31,352 bases of DNA from Lachnospiraceae bacterium UBA6987 (GTDB taxonomy: Bacteria; Bacillota; Clostridia; Lachnospirales; Lachnospiraceae): assembly GCA_002449955.1 (NCBI GenBank), contig DJYD01000068.1:24780-56131 (forward strand), given 5' to 3'. Positions 1 through 7,663 of this stretch are shown here, one piece after another. The notes under the pieces were generated by a model. It was not told where the DNA came from, searched no databases, and saw only the letters and a program-made list of their open reading frames with translations. The translations under genes and the position numbers were made by a program. Numbering within the stretch: the first letter of the stretch is position 1; every line of letters starts with the position of its first letter.

Positions 1-744
1 GGCTCTCTGCTCACGCCTTTCGGCAGTCCCCAGAATCTGTTTCTGTACGGGCAGGCTGAGATCGGTCTCGGAAGATTCCTGATGCATATGCTTCCGCTCT
101 GCCTGCTTTCCGGGCTTCTGTTAATCTGTTTTGTCCTTATTGTCTGCCGCAATGAACGGCATGTTCCCTTTTGCTGCAAAGAAGATGATACCGCACCGCA
201 GAAAGGCAGTTATCGCCGCCTGATGTATGTGGGCCTGTTTATTCTCGTGATCCTTGTCATCGTGACACGTACGCCCTTATGGCCGGCGGCCTTAGTCTGC
301 GTTCTGGCTGCTGTCGCCGCCGCCGACCGCAGACTCTTCGCGAAGGTAGACTATGTTCTTCTTTCGACTTTTTTATGCTTCTTCGTCTTTTCCTCCTCAG
401 TCGCCCGGAACCCTCAGATCGGCGGTTTTCTGGAAAGGAGCGTAGCCGGAAACGAGTACTGGTGGGCAATAGGGTTAAGCCAGCTGATCTCAAACGTGCC
501 GGCAACCATCGTGCTTTATCCGTTCAGCCGGAATTTTGCCGGACTGATCTACGGCGCTGATACGGCCGGCCTTTGTTCTCTGATCGGATCCCTCGCCTCG
601 GTGATCAATTTCCGGATATATGTGCGCGATTATCCCGGAAACGGCAAGGCTTTCCTTAAGACCTTCACTCTGATCAGCTGGGCATTCTTCCTCCTGGTCG
701 TGATCCCCGGCCTTCTGCTTTCCCGGTGGGATTTCTTCTCCTGA
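1..744 (+). CDS. SLC13/ArsB-family anion permease, C-terminal part (5' end outside window)
   Basis: The reading frame is open from base 1, so the true start lies upstream of the window. The first visible residues, GSLLTPFGSPQN, match the polar hairpin motif (TPxGSPQN) of the ion-transporter superfamily that includes SLC13/DASS carriers, ArsB and NhaD. About 247 residues follow, with several hydrophobic segments (the stretches starting MHMLPLCLL, LMYVGLFILV, ALVCVLAAVA, VDYVLLSTFL and the last one near ISWAFFLLVV). A second half-motif, SQLISNVPATIVLYPFS, resembles the Asn-Val-Pro substrate-site hairpin of the family. The protein should sit in the cytoplasmic membrane and move an anion such as a dicarboxylate, sulfate or arsenite; the substrate cannot be read from this fragment. 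An intrinsic terminator follows directly. Confidence 0.75.
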   Translation, partial: GSLLTPFGSPQNLFLYGQAEIGLGRFLMHMLPLCLLSGLLLICFVLIVCRNERHVPFCCKEDDTAPQKGSYRRLMYVGLFILVILVIVTRTPLWPAALVCVLAAVAAADRRLFAKVDYVLLSTFLCFFVFSSSVARNPQIGGFLERSVAGNEYWWAIGLSQLISNVPATIVLYPFSRNFAGLIYGADTAGLCSLIGSLASVINFRIYVRDYPGNGKAFLKTFTLISWAFFLLVVIPGLLLSRWDFFS

Positions 745-774
745 CCCGGAAGCGCCATACTGCCTTATATACGG

Positions 775-813
775 AAAGAGCCCTGGATACCTGCCGGTTC
801 CGGGCTCTTTTTT
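775..813 (+). terminator. Intrinsic terminator after the permease gene
   Basis: A 9-bp perfect stem (AAAGAGCCC / GGGCTCTTT) is followed by a run of T residues (808-813). It lies 30 bases after the permease stop and between convergent genes. On the minus strand the U-tract is short, so it mainly serves the plus-strand gene but may also stop rhaD transcripts. Confidence 0.85.
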
Positions 814-839
814 CTGTGTACTGCCTTTTGTCACGCGGA

Positions 840-1664
840 TCAGTCTTCTGCTTCTTCCAGATATCCGTCTCTTGCCTTCACGCCGAAGCGCTTTTCAAGC
901 AGATGCATCTGGGCGTCGGTAATGGTATTTACGAGTGGCAGATGGGCGATCTTCATGTAGATCTCCGCCGCCTTTTCCGCCGTCTCGATAAGGCCGAAGG
1001 TCTCGTCCAGGCTGCGGCCCGCGCCGTAGATGCCGTGCTGCGCCCAGACCACGAGCCTTGCCTCGCGCATCTTTTCCGCCGTTGCCTCGCCGATCTCATT
1101 GGTGCCGCAGAGCATCCAGGGCAGCACGTTCACGCCGTCCGGGAAGACCACGATGCACTCGGTGCACATCTGCCAGAGAGTGCGGGTAAAAGCTCTTTCG
1201 TCCAGCGTATGCACGTAGGTCATGGCGAGAAGATTCGCCGGATGGCAGTGCATGACGACGCGGCTCATCGGATCGCTTTCCAGCCTTGCCACATGGCTCA
1301 TCATGTGCGCGGGGAATTCGCTGGTGAACTTTCCTCCGTCCGTAAAGCCCCAGAGCAGCTCCGCCGTCCGTCCCTCTTCGCTTAAGCGGACGATGCCGAG
1401 ATTCTCCACAGGCTCGTACTGCACGTTTTTGAAATACTTGCCGGTCCCGGTGACGAGGAAAATTTTCCCGTCAAGCTCCGGTGCAGAGAAGCCGGTCGGG
1501 ATCTTCCGGATCACATTTTCCGCATCCAGGTATTCGCGGACCTCGTTTTCATCAAGCATCAGGCTGATATTGCCGCCGTTTCGCTCATCCCAGCCGTGGG
1601 CATACATATTGGTCGCGGTACGGATCATCTCCACCATGAAAGGAGCTGTCAGAACGTCTTTCAT
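840..1664 (-). CDS. rhaD: L-rhamnulose-1-phosphate aldolase (RhaD)
   Basis: This 274-residue class II aldolase has exactly the length of E. coli RhaD. It should split L-rhamnulose 1-phosphate into dihydroxyacetone phosphate and L-lactaldehyde in the cytoplasm. The zinc and catalytic residues are recognisable: Glu116 in FTSEFPAH, the HCH pair His139/His141 in VVMHCHPAN, and His210 in AQHGIYGAG; all are offset by one or two from the E. coli positions. The start was chosen at 1664, where ATG overlaps the rhaA stop as ATGA, which indicates translational coupling; the longer open frame upstream lies inside rhaA. It is the last gene of the rhamnose operon and runs towards the terminator hairpin at 775-813. 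Confidence 0.95.
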   Translation of the reverse strand: MKDVLTAPFMVEMIRTATNMYAHGWDERNGGNISLMLDENEVREYLDAENVIRKIPTGFSAPELDGKIFLVTGTGKYFKNVQYEPVENLGIVRLSEEGRTAELLWGFTDGGKFTSEFPAHMMSHVARLESDPMSRVVMHCHPANLLAMTYVHTLDERAFTRTLWQMCTECIVVFPDGVNVLPWMLCGTNEIGEATAEKMREARLVVWAQHGIYGAGRSLDETFGLIETAEKAAEIYMKIAHLPLVNTITDAQMHLLEKRFGVKARDGYLEEAED

Positions 1665-2917
1665 TTTCTTGCCTCCAGCACTTCTTTTTCGTAGCGTTCC
1701 ACTTCGGAAAACCATTCGCCGTCCAGGGGCTTTCCGCAGACGCGGCAGTATTCGTCCCAGACCTCGCCGAAGGGCAGGGTCTTGAGTTCCTCCTGCGCCA
1801 CCATGAGCTTCGTAAAGTTTCCGCCGTCCTGCAGCGCCTTCAGCTCGTCATTCGGCTGCAGCAGGGCAAAGAGCAGCGCCTTCTGCACGTTTCGGTAGCC
1901 GGTGACCCAGGCGGAGACGCGGTTGATCGAGGCGTCGAAATAGTCGAGGGCAATGTTCACCCGGCCGTCCAGTCCGCCGCAGCGCACGATCTCGCGCGCG
2001 ATCTCCTTCGTCTCGTCGTCAAAAAGGACCACATGGTCGGAGTCCCAGCGGATGGGACGCGTGACGTGCAGCGCGATCTCCGGGAAGAAGGCCAGCAGCG
2101 CCGGGATCTTGTCAGACACCACCTCGGTGGGATGATAGTGGCCGTTGTCCATGAGCGGGATGCACTTGTCGCGGTTCATGGCCGCGTATGACAACGCGAA
2201 TTCGGCAGAGCCCACCGTGTAGGCCTCCACGCCGATGCCGAAGACCTTGGACTCGATGCAGGGCTTGACCTTTTTAAAATCAAAGGGTTCGGAAAGGATC
2301 TCGTCGATGCTCTCCTTATAGCGCAGGCGCGGCCCCATGCGATCGGCGGGGACGTCCTTAAGGCCGTCGCCGGTCCAGATATTCATCACGCAGGGCTCGC
2401 CCAGTTCTTCCGCAAGATATTTCGAGATCCGGATGCTTGCCTTGCCGTGTTCGATCCAGAACCTGCGGGTCTCCTCATCCGGCGAGGACAGCGTTAACGG
2501 GTCGCATTTCGGATGCGAGAAGAAGGTGGGGTTGAAGTCGCAGCCGAGGCCGCGCTCCCTGCAGAATTCCACCCATTTCCGGAAGTGCTTCGGTTCCAGC
2601 TTGTCTCTATCCGCCCACTCGCCGTTTTCAAAGATGGCGTAGCTTGCGTGCAGGTTCATCTTCGGTCTGCCGGGAATGAGCTTTAACGCCTCGTCAAGGT
2701 CCGCCATCAGCTCGTCCGGCGTCCGCGCTCTTCCGGGGTAGTTGCCGGTCGTCTGGATGCCGCCCGTCAGGGGCTTCGAGGGGTCGGTGTCAAAGCCGCG
2801 CACGTCGTCCCCCTGCCAGCAGTGCAGCGAGACCGGAACGGTCTTCAGTTTCGCGATCGCGGCGTCGGTATCGATGCCACGGGCTGCATATTTTTCTTTT
2901 GCTTCAAGATAGCTCAT
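1661..2917 (-). CDS. rhaA: L-rhamnose isomerase (RhaA)
   Basis: The 418-residue protein matches the usual length of L-rhamnose isomerase (419 in E. coli), the TIM-barrel metalloenzyme converting L-rhamnose to L-rhamnulose. Family landmarks include LHCWQGDDVRGFD near the N terminus, NIWTGDGLKD, the metal-binding MDNGHYHPTEVV, IRWDSDHVVLFDDE with its acidic ligands, and ALDYFDASINRVSAW. A clear GGAGG lies 7 nt before the ATG. It is placed 44 bases after rhaB and overlaps rhaD by 4 bases, so the three are one transcription unit in pathway order kinase-isomerase-aldolase. Confidence 0.97.
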   Translation of the reverse strand: MSYLEAKEKYAARGIDTDAAIAKLKTVPVSLHCWQGDDVRGFDTDPSKPLTGGIQTTGNYPGRARTPDELMADLDEALKLIPGRPKMNLHASYAIFENGEWADRDKLEPKHFRKWVEFCRERGLGCDFNPTFFSHPKCDPLTLSSPDEETRRFWIEHGKASIRISKYLAEELGEPCVMNIWTGDGLKDVPADRMGPRLRYKESIDEILSEPFDFKKVKPCIESKVFGIGVEAYTVGSAEFALSYAAMNRDKCIPLMDNGHYHPTEVVSDKIPALLAFFPEIALHVTRPIRWDSDHVVLFDDETKEIAREIVRCGGLDGRVNIALDYFDASINRVSAWVTGYRNVQKALLFALLQPNDELKALQDGGNFTKLMVAQEELKTLPFGEVWDEYCRVCGKPLDGEWFSEVERYEKEVLEARK

Positions 2918-2961
2918 CTGTCTGCCTCCGTCTTAAGTGAGATTCAAGATCTGTGACCTTG

Positions 2962-4239
2962 TCAATCGAACTTATGCAATAGCTGTATCTTCAGATTTCC
3001 GATCGCCGTCGCCTCGATGGGCAGGGCGATGATATTTTTTCCCGTGGCCTCAGCCGTCAGGCGATTGAGGAAGGCGTTCTTCGCGCCGCCACCCACGATA
3101 TAGATCTTTTCATACGTTTTTCCCGTGTTTTCCTCCAGCTCCCGGACCGCGGCGGCGTAGCAGTGCGCAAGGGAGCGGTAAGCGCAGCGGAAGTAATCGG
3201 CAGGTACGCGGGGCTTTTCCTTAAGCGCCGCGTCGAAGGCGGCCTTCATGCTCCTTGGGGAAAGAAACGCCGCATCGTCCGCGTCCACTCTCCCGTCGAA
3301 GCGGCTCTCCTGCGCCTCCCGGACGATCTCGTCAAAGGGCTTTTCCGGGCAGAGCTCCCGTCTCAGCTCATTCACGAGCCACATGCCCATGATGTTTTTC
3401 TGGTAGCGGTTATAGCCCGGTCCGCCTTCGTTCGACCAGTTCCCGACCGCGCTTTTTGCATCCGCAAGCGGTCTTTCCGTCTTTACGCCCAAAAGGCTCC
3501 AGGTCCCGCTCGAAATATACGGATGGTTCCCTTCCATCGGGATGCCCTCGACGGCGGAGGCGGTGTCGTGCGTCGCACAGAGGACGACCTTTATCCCCTC
3601 ATAGCTTCCGATGACTGTCCCGGGCCTTTGCAGCTCCGGGAAAAGCTGCTCCGGAAGGCCCAGCCTTTCCGTGATCTCCCGGTCAAACGCCCCTGTCTCT
3701 GCGTTCACAAGGCCCGTTGTCGTCGCATTCGTGTATTCCCTGCTCTTTACCCCGGTCAGCTTGTACATCAGGTACTCCGGGATCATCAGAAGATCCGTCA
3801 CGCCCCGGAGCCTCCCCCTTCTTTTGTCGTCGCAGAGCTGATAGATGCTGTTGAAGGGCTGGAACTGGCAGCCGGTGCGGCGGTACAGCTCGGAAAAAGG
3901 AATCTTCTCATGTACGCCGCCGATCACGTCCGCCGTCCGGCCGTCGCGGTACGCATAGACCGGCAGCACTTCTCTTTCCCCTCGCAGAAGGACGTAGTCC
4001 ACGCCCCAGGTATCAACAGACAGACTGACGATATCGCCAAAGCGTTCCACCGCCTTGGCAATGCCTTCCTTCACATGCGCCGTCAGGGCGGAGATATCCC
4101 AGGTCAGATGTCCGTCCCTCTCTGCGACCCCGTTCGGGAAACGGTATACCTCGCAGGTCTTCAGTTCGCCGTCTTCCATCCAGCCTACGATGTGTCTTCC
4201 GGAGGAAGCACCGATGTCTACAGCAAGATAATATTTCAT
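2962..4239 (-). CDS. rhaB: L-rhamnulokinase (RhaB)
   Basis: This is a 425-residue FGGY-family sugar kinase that phosphorylates L-rhamnulose at C1 with ATP. The N-terminal phosphate loop reads AVDIGASSGRHIVGW, followed by SVDTWGVDYVLL, the second ATPase motif SSGTWSLLG, and near the C terminus IYIVGGGAKNAFLNRLTAEATG-type adenosine binding. I chose the ATG at 4239, giving MKYYLAVDIG, because GAGG lies 9 nt upstream; the in-frame ATG six codons earlier would put this site inside the coding sequence. The Shine-Dalgarno is part of a 13-bp inverted repeat (4249-4285), described separately. No rhamnose transporter is encoded in the visible part of the operon. Confidence 0.95.
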   Translation of the reverse strand: MKYYLAVDIGASSGRHIVGWMEDGELKTCEVYRFPNGVAERDGHLTWDISALTAHVKEGIAKAVERFGDIVSLSVDTWGVDYVLLRGEREVLPVYAYRDGRTADVIGGVHEKIPFSELYRRTGCQFQPFNSIYQLCDDKRRGRLRGVTDLLMIPEYLMYKLTGVKSREYTNATTTGLVNAETGAFDREITERLGLPEQLFPELQRPGTVIGSYEGIKVVLCATHDTASAVEGIPMEGNHPYISSGTWSLLGVKTERPLADAKSAVGNWSNEGGPGYNRYQKNIMGMWLVNELRRELCPEKPFDEIVREAQESRFDGRVDADDAAFLSPRSMKAAFDAALKEKPRVPADYFRCAYRSLAHCYAAAVRELEENTGKTYEKIYIVGGGAKNAFLNRLTAEATGKNIIALPIEATAIGNLKIQLLHKFD

Positions 4240-4248
4240 AAAAAAGCA

Positions 4249-4285
4249 CCTCTTCATCCTGCTAAAAGCTTACAGGATAAAGAGG
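4249..4285 (-). promoter_or_regulatory. Hairpin that covers the rhaB ribosome binding site; terminator-like
   Basis: The minus-strand arms CCTCTTTATCCTG and CAGGATGAAGAGG are separated by 11 bases and pair over 13 positions. The single non-Watson-Crick position is a G-U wobble in the minus-strand RNA, but would be a C-A mismatch in a plus-strand RNA, which favours a structure in the rhaB message. The right arm ends in the GAAGAGG that serves as Shine-Dalgarno of rhaB, and after TGC there are six T residues directly before the ATG. It could hide the RBS, act as an attenuator or terminator for transcripts arriving from the regulator gene, or be a protein operator. Confidence 0.55.
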
Positions 4286-4295
4286 CCTTCTTCAA
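4267..4295 (-). promoter_or_regulatory. Candidate rhaBAD promoter
   Basis: On the minus strand TTGAAG (4290-4295) and TAAGCT (4267-4272) are spaced by 17 bases. Transcription would begin near 4260, inside the right arm of the inverted repeat, so transcripts from here would lack the left arm. The -10 match is modest, as expected for an activator-dependent promoter. Confidence 0.4.
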
Positions 4296-4321
4296 TGTCC
4301 CCAGTTGGCAAAAAAGTGTCC

Positions 4322-5272
4322 TTATTTGCAGTCCCGGTAATGTTTCGGAGAGCAGTCGAAGCGCGAGGCAAAAATGCGGTGGAAGTAGCTCACGTTCTCA
4401 TAGCCGACCAAGCGGGCGATCTCATCCACCCTGCGGTCGGTGTTTTTCAGCAGCCACGCCGCCTGCGACAGCCGCTTTTCCTGCACGAGCTCGGTATAGG
4501 TCTTCCCGACGCGGGCGCGGATCAGGCGGGAAAGCGCTGTCAGTTCATAGTGCTCCCGCGCGGCAAGCTCGCCGAGGCTCCCGTCTTTATAATGCTCCTC
4601 CACGTAGCGGAGAACGGAAAAGACCGTCTCCTGCTCGCCGTTTGAGAGCGTCAGGGTCTCCGTATGGTTCAGCAGATGCGCAAACAAAAGCCCCATCGTC
4701 GCCTGGAGGATGCTGCGCCTGTTCGGCGCCTCCTCCGGGATCATGAGCAGCAGGTTCTCGATCAGGTTCTGGATCGTCGGAACGTCCGCCACACGGAAAA
4801 GCAAAAAGCCCGCGTCATATTCTCCGGTCAGGCAGCGCACCACAAAGCGCCTCAGCGGAGTCTCCTCCTCGCCGAGATACGGCAGCGTTCCGGTGAAGAA
4901 TTCGGGACGGATGATAAAGTTCACGGCGATGTCCGCCGCGCCGGCAGGCTCTATCGACTGACGCGCGTTCCGGCCCAGCATGAGAAGCTCTCCTTCGTGC
5001 AGGACGATCCTGCTGCCGTTGATGCTGTGCGCCGTCTCGCCGCTGCACATATAGACCATTTCCACGTAGTCGTGCGTGTGTTCCGGAAAGGCAATGAAGC
5101 GCGTGTGCGGACGGATCGCAATCAGCTTGCCCTTGTCTAACAGCTTTTCCCCGGAGATCATGTCGGTGCTGCCGTCCATGTAGATCTCCCGGTCGATCGT
5201 TTTCTTCCCGTCCAGGATCGCCTGCTCCTCCGCTGTGATCTCGGAAAGCCGCCGCAATATATCCTCCCGCAT
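4322..5272 (-). CDS. AraC-family regulator, probably of rhamnose genes
   Basis: The 316-residue protein has a cupin-type sugar-binding half (about residues 40-190, with FIAFPEHTHDYVEMVYMCSG and a downstream EGELLMLG) and a C-terminal double helix-turn-helix of about 100 residues (217-316). The second HTH carries the AraC/XylS signature VDEIARLVGYENVSYFHRIF and ends in SPKHYR. I started it at 5272, where GGGAGGAG lies 6 nt upstream; the longer open frame has no comparable site. It lies directly upstream of rhaB on the same strand, 82 bases apart, so a RhaS/RhaR-like activator role responding to L-rhamnose is the natural reading, but it is inferred from position and fold. A middle part of low similarity prevents assigning rhaS or rhaR. 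Confidence 0.88.
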   Translation of the reverse strand: MREDILRRLSEITAEEQAILDGKKTIDREIYMDGSTDMISGEKLLDKGKLIAIRPHTRFIAFPEHTHDYVEMVYMCSGETAHSINGSRIVLHEGELLMLGRNARQSIEPAGAADIAVNFIIRPEFFTGTLPYLGEEETPLRRFVVRCLTGEYDAGFLLFRVADVPTIQNLIENLLLMIPEEAPNRRSILQATMGLLFAHLLNHTETLTLSNGEQETVFSVLRYVEEHYKDGSLGELAAREHYELTALSRLIRARVGKTYTELVQEKRLSQAAWLLKNTDRRVDEIARLVGYENVSYFHRIFASRFDCSPKHYRDCK

Positions 5273-5311
5273 CCCGGTCTCCTCCCGCGCAAAACGCTGT
5301 GTTCTGCCTAA

Positions 5312-5340
5312 ATCATAATCCTTTTTCGCAAAATGAGCAA
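5312..5340 (-). promoter_or_regulatory. Candidate promoter of the AraC-type regulator gene
   Basis: On the minus strand TTGCTC (5335-5340) and TATGAT (5312-5317) are separated by 17 bases. The -10 is 39 bases before the chosen regulator start. Confidence 0.5.
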
Positions 5341-5428
5341 GACCGGAGCATTCTTCTGATCTCTTTCTTACCCATAGTCCTCGCATAGTTGGCCGCTTTA
5401 TGCTACACTACTTGCGGAGGAAATCAAG

Positions 5429-6088
5429 ATGAAATACGGTGAATCCAGCTTTGACATTCTTTATCTGCTCTTTGCGGTCATCAGCGGCTGCGTGATGTTA
5501 AAAAGAGCCAGGAACAAAACAGAAAAGCAGATGGGCCTTGCCGCGCTCATCCTGGGCTGCGGGGACGCCTTTCATCTGGTCCCGCGCGTGCTGAATTATT
5601 TCACAAGCGCTGATATGACGGCTGCTCTTGGCATCGGCAAACTGGTCACTTCCCTTACCATGACCGTTTTCTATGTGCTGCTGTATTATATCTGGCTCGG
5701 TTATTATCATGAGCAAAAAAGCCGCAAAGCGCAGCTGTTTCTTTACCTTTGCACAGCCGTCCGCGTCATCCTTTGCCTCTTCCCGCAGAACGGCTGGCTG
5801 AAAAACAGCAGCGACGTGACTTGGGGCATTCTCCGCAATATCCCCTTCATACTGCTTGGCGCCTTCATCTGCTGGCTGTACTATCAGAAGAGAGGGGAGA
5901 GCCGCCGTTTCCGGCCGGTATGGATCTATATTCTGCTCTCTTTCCTGTTTTATATCCCCGTGGCAACCTGCGCAGGGCTTATCCCGATGCTCGGCATGCT
6001 GATGCTGCCGAAAACGATCTGCTATGTGCTGATGCTCCTGACCTTTCTTCAAGCTGTCTGCAAAGATCCCGAAAGACATTCGGCTTGA
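5429..6088 (+). CDS. Hypothetical multi-pass membrane protein
   Basis: I do not recognise this 219-residue protein. It has about seven hydrophobic segments (for example FDILYLLFAVISGCVML, LVTSLTMTVFYVLLYYIW, AQLFLYLCTAVRVILCLF, IPFILLGAFICWLYY, PVWIYILLSFLFYIPVAT and ICYVLMLLTFLQAV) joined by short Lys/Arg-rich loops, with the N terminus probably outside. A small GCGDAFHLVPR segment near residues 43-53 holds possible polar functional residues in the second helix. The start has GGAGG 8 nt upstream. It is transcribed divergently from the AraC-type regulator and its stop codon overlaps the promoter of the HMA/ZIP pair, so it is a separate unit. It could be a small sensor or a transporter accessory; no function is claimed. 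Confidence 0.8.
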   Translation: MKYGESSFDILYLLFAVISGCVMLKRARNKTEKQMGLAALILGCGDAFHLVPRVLNYFTSADMTAALGIGKLVTSLTMTVFYVLLYYIWLGYYHEQKSRKAQLFLYLCTAVRVILCLFPQNGWLKNSSDVTWGILRNIPFILLGAFICWLYYQKRGESRRFRPVWIYILLSFLFYIPVATCAGLIPMLGMLMLPKTICYVLMLLTFLQAVCKDPERHSA

Positions 6089-6112
6089 TTTCTTCCGGGA
6101 AACGGGTATAAT
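6085..6112 (+). promoter_or_regulatory. Promoter of the HMA-ZIP operon
   Basis: TTGATT (6085-6090) and a consensus TATAAT (6107-6112) are separated by 16 bases. The -35 overlaps the stop codon of the upstream membrane protein gene. The expected start of transcription falls in the inverted repeat at 6120-6135. Confidence 0.7.
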
Positions 6113-6119
6113 GCAGTTA

Positions 6120-6135
6120 GTTAGCCCATGCTAAC
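6120..6135. promoter_or_regulatory. Inverted repeat GTTAGC-N4-GCTAAC, candidate metalloregulator operator
   Basis: A perfect 6-bp inverted repeat with 4-bp spacer lies immediately after the -10 box, with an extra GTTAG half-site at 6116-6120. Its shape resembles operators of DtxR/MntR-family metal repressors upstream of clostridial iron and manganese uptake genes. The position would let a repressor block transcription initiation of the metal transporter operon. The identity of the regulator is inferred. Confidence 0.55.
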
Positions 6136-6162
6136 AAACCCGAGAAAGGCAAGATCCGAACC

Positions 6163-6417
6163 ATGAATAAAATCACCCTTAAAATCGACGGTATGATGTG
6201 CGGGATGTGCGAGGCACATGTCTGTGATGCCATCCGCAAAGCTGTCCCTGCTGCCAAAAAAGTTTCTGCTTCCCGCAGCAAAAAGGAAGCGTCCTTCTTG
6301 TCAGAGACAGAGATTGATGCCACGGCATTAAAAGCAGCCATTGACGCAACAGGCTACACCTGCCTGGGCGTGGAAAGCGCCGCTTATGAAAAGAAAGGAT
6401 TATTCGGCTGGAAATGA
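6163..6417 (+). CDS. Small heavy-metal-associated (HMA) domain protein
   Basis: This 84-residue protein is a single ferredoxin-like HMA domain. It starts ITLKIDGMMCGMCEAHVCDAI, with the CxxC metal site at Cys13/Cys16 (GMMCGMCEAHV) and a third Cys at 21, and ends in a short Phe-Gly-Trp-Lys tail. Such domains bind Cu(I), Zn(II) or similar soft metals and pass them to partner proteins. The region between residues 30 and 50 (SASRSKKEASFLSETEID) corresponds to the second strand pair of the fold. It overlaps the downstream ZIP transporter by ATGA, so the two are translationally coupled. That coupling and the upstream metal-type operator suggest an intracellular chaperone or sensor for metal brought in by ZIP. 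The ribosome binding site is weak. Confidence 0.82.
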   Translation: MNKITLKIDGMMCGMCEAHVCDAIRKAVPAAKKVSASRSKKEASFLSETEIDATALKAAIDATGYTCLGVESAAYEKKGLFGWK

Positions 6418-7202
6418 AAACCATCCTCCTGGGACTGCTGATCCCTTTTATCGGCACGGCTGCCGGTGCAGCCTGTGTCTTTTTTCTGCGGAATGATTTG
6501 AAAGTCAGTGTGCAGCGGGCTCTCACCGGTTTTGCCGCCGGCGTGATGGTCGCCGCCTCCATCTGGAGCCTCATCGTTCCGGCCATAGAACAGTCGGAAG
6601 CCATGGGCAGATGGGCCTTCCTGCCGGCTTTTGTCGGTTTCTGGCTCGGCATTCTGTTTCTGCTGCTCCTGGACCACATCATTCCGCATCTGCACAGAAG
6701 CATTGATCAGATGGATCAGACGGAGGGACCGAAAAGCAGGCTGGACCGCACCATCATGATGGTCCTCGCCGTTACGCTGCACAATATCCCCGAGGGGATG
6801 GCCGTGGGCGTCGTCTATGCCGGCCTCGTTTCCGGATCAGCCAATATCACTGCCGGCGGCGCCCTAGCCTTAGCGCTCGGCATCGCGATCCAGAACTTTC
6901 CCGAGGGCGCGATCATCTCCATGCCGCTCTTTGCCGAGGGCAAAAGCAAGCCGAAATCCTTCTGGCTGGGAGTTTTATCCGGGGCTGTGGAACCGGTCTT
7001 CGGCGGTCTGACCGTTCTGATCGCAAGCACGGTAGTGCCGGCCATGCCCTATTTCCTCTCCTTTGCCGCCGGTGCCATGCTGTATGTGGTCGTGGAGGAG
7101 CTGATTCCGGAAATGTCCGCAGGCAAGCATTCCAATATCGGGGTTGTGTCCTTTGCGGTCGGTTTCAGCCTGATGATGGCCCTGGATGTTGCCCTTGGTT
7201 AA
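6414..7202 (+). CDS. ZIP-family divalent metal transporter
   Basis: The 262-residue membrane protein has eight predicted transmembrane segments and both metal-binding ZIP motifs: HNIPEGMAVGVVYAG in helix 4 and QNFPEGAIISMP in helix 5, followed by EELIPEM in the last third. Bacterial ZIP proteins of this GufA-like type bring zinc, and sometimes iron or manganese, into the cytoplasm. Between helices 3 and 4 is a short loop containing His residues (DHIIPHLHRSIDQMDQ) that may bind metal. It is coupled by a 4-base overlap to the HMA protein. Direction of transport and metal are inferred from the family. Confidence 0.92.
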   Translation: MKTILLGLLIPFIGTAAGAACVFFLRNDLKVSVQRALTGFAAGVMVAASIWSLIVPAIEQSEAMGRWAFLPAFVGFWLGILFLLLLDHIIPHLHRSIDQMDQTEGPKSRLDRTIMMVLAVTLHNIPEGMAVGVVYAGLVSGSANITAGGALALALGIAIQNFPEGAIISMPLFAEGKSKPKSFWLGVLSGAVEPVFGGLTVLIASTVVPAMPYFLSFAAGAMLYVVVEELIPEMSAGKHSNIGVVSFAVGFSLMMALDVALG

Positions 7203-7249
7203 CGTGAGCGCATTTCATCCCGAATAATCTTCCCGCCGGAGGTAACGTT

Positions 7250-7660
7250 ATGACGAAAGAACAGGCAGAAAAACTGACCGCATGGCTTGACCGCTGTCCC
7301 TATGATTCTTTTAACGGCATCCGCCCCTTAGCCGTGAGCGAGGGGCACGCGGAGATCGGCGTGAGCCTTAAGCCGGAGCACAAAAACATCTATGGCATCC
7401 CTCACGGCGGCATTGTTTTCTCCGTGGCTGACGTTGCCTGCGGTGTCGCCGCCGACAGCCTGAATGAAGACGCCCATATCGTGACCGCGGGCAGCAGCCT
7501 GAACTTTCTCTATGCGGACGCAGAAGCGAAAAGCCTGCGTGCCGTCGGACAGGTGATACGGTCCGGGCGTACTCTGGTCATCGTTCAGGTGGATGTCTAC
7601 GACGACCGGGAGCATCATCTTGCAACCGGCCAGTTCACGATGCATGCCTCACGGAGCTGA
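7250..7660 (+). CDS. PaaI-type hotdog-fold thioesterase
   Basis: The 136-residue protein has the hotdog-fold layout of PaaI/YdiI thioesterases, which hydrolyse acyl- or aryl-CoA thioesters in the cytoplasm. The signature HGGIVFSVADVACGVAAD contains the HGG turn and the helix with the catalytic acidic residue. It is followed by strands ending in GQVIRSGRTLVIVQVDVYD, typical of the family. GGAGG lies 7 nt before the ATG. It starts 47 bases after the ZIP gene on the same strand and is probably cotranscribed, though no functional link with metal uptake is apparent. Substrate is unknown. Confidence 0.88.
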   Translation: MTKEQAEKLTAWLDRCPYDSFNGIRPLAVSEGHAEIGVSLKPEHKNIYGIPHGGIVFSVADVACGVAADSLNEDAHIVTAGSSLNFLYADAEAKSLRAVGQVIRSGRTLVIVQVDVYDDREHHLATGQFTMHASRS

Positions 7661-7663
7661 ATC

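Noticed and set aside
4262..4275. Possible cre (CcpA) site, TGTAAGCTTTTAGCA on the minus strand near rhaB
   Set aside because: The central CG of the cre consensus is missing and the half-sites are out of register, so catabolite repression cannot be claimed from it.
3163..4746. Plus-strand open frame of 527 residues opposite rhaB and the AraC-type gene
   Set aside because: It covers parts of two unrelated well-supported minus-strand genes and the gap between them, which a real gene would not do.
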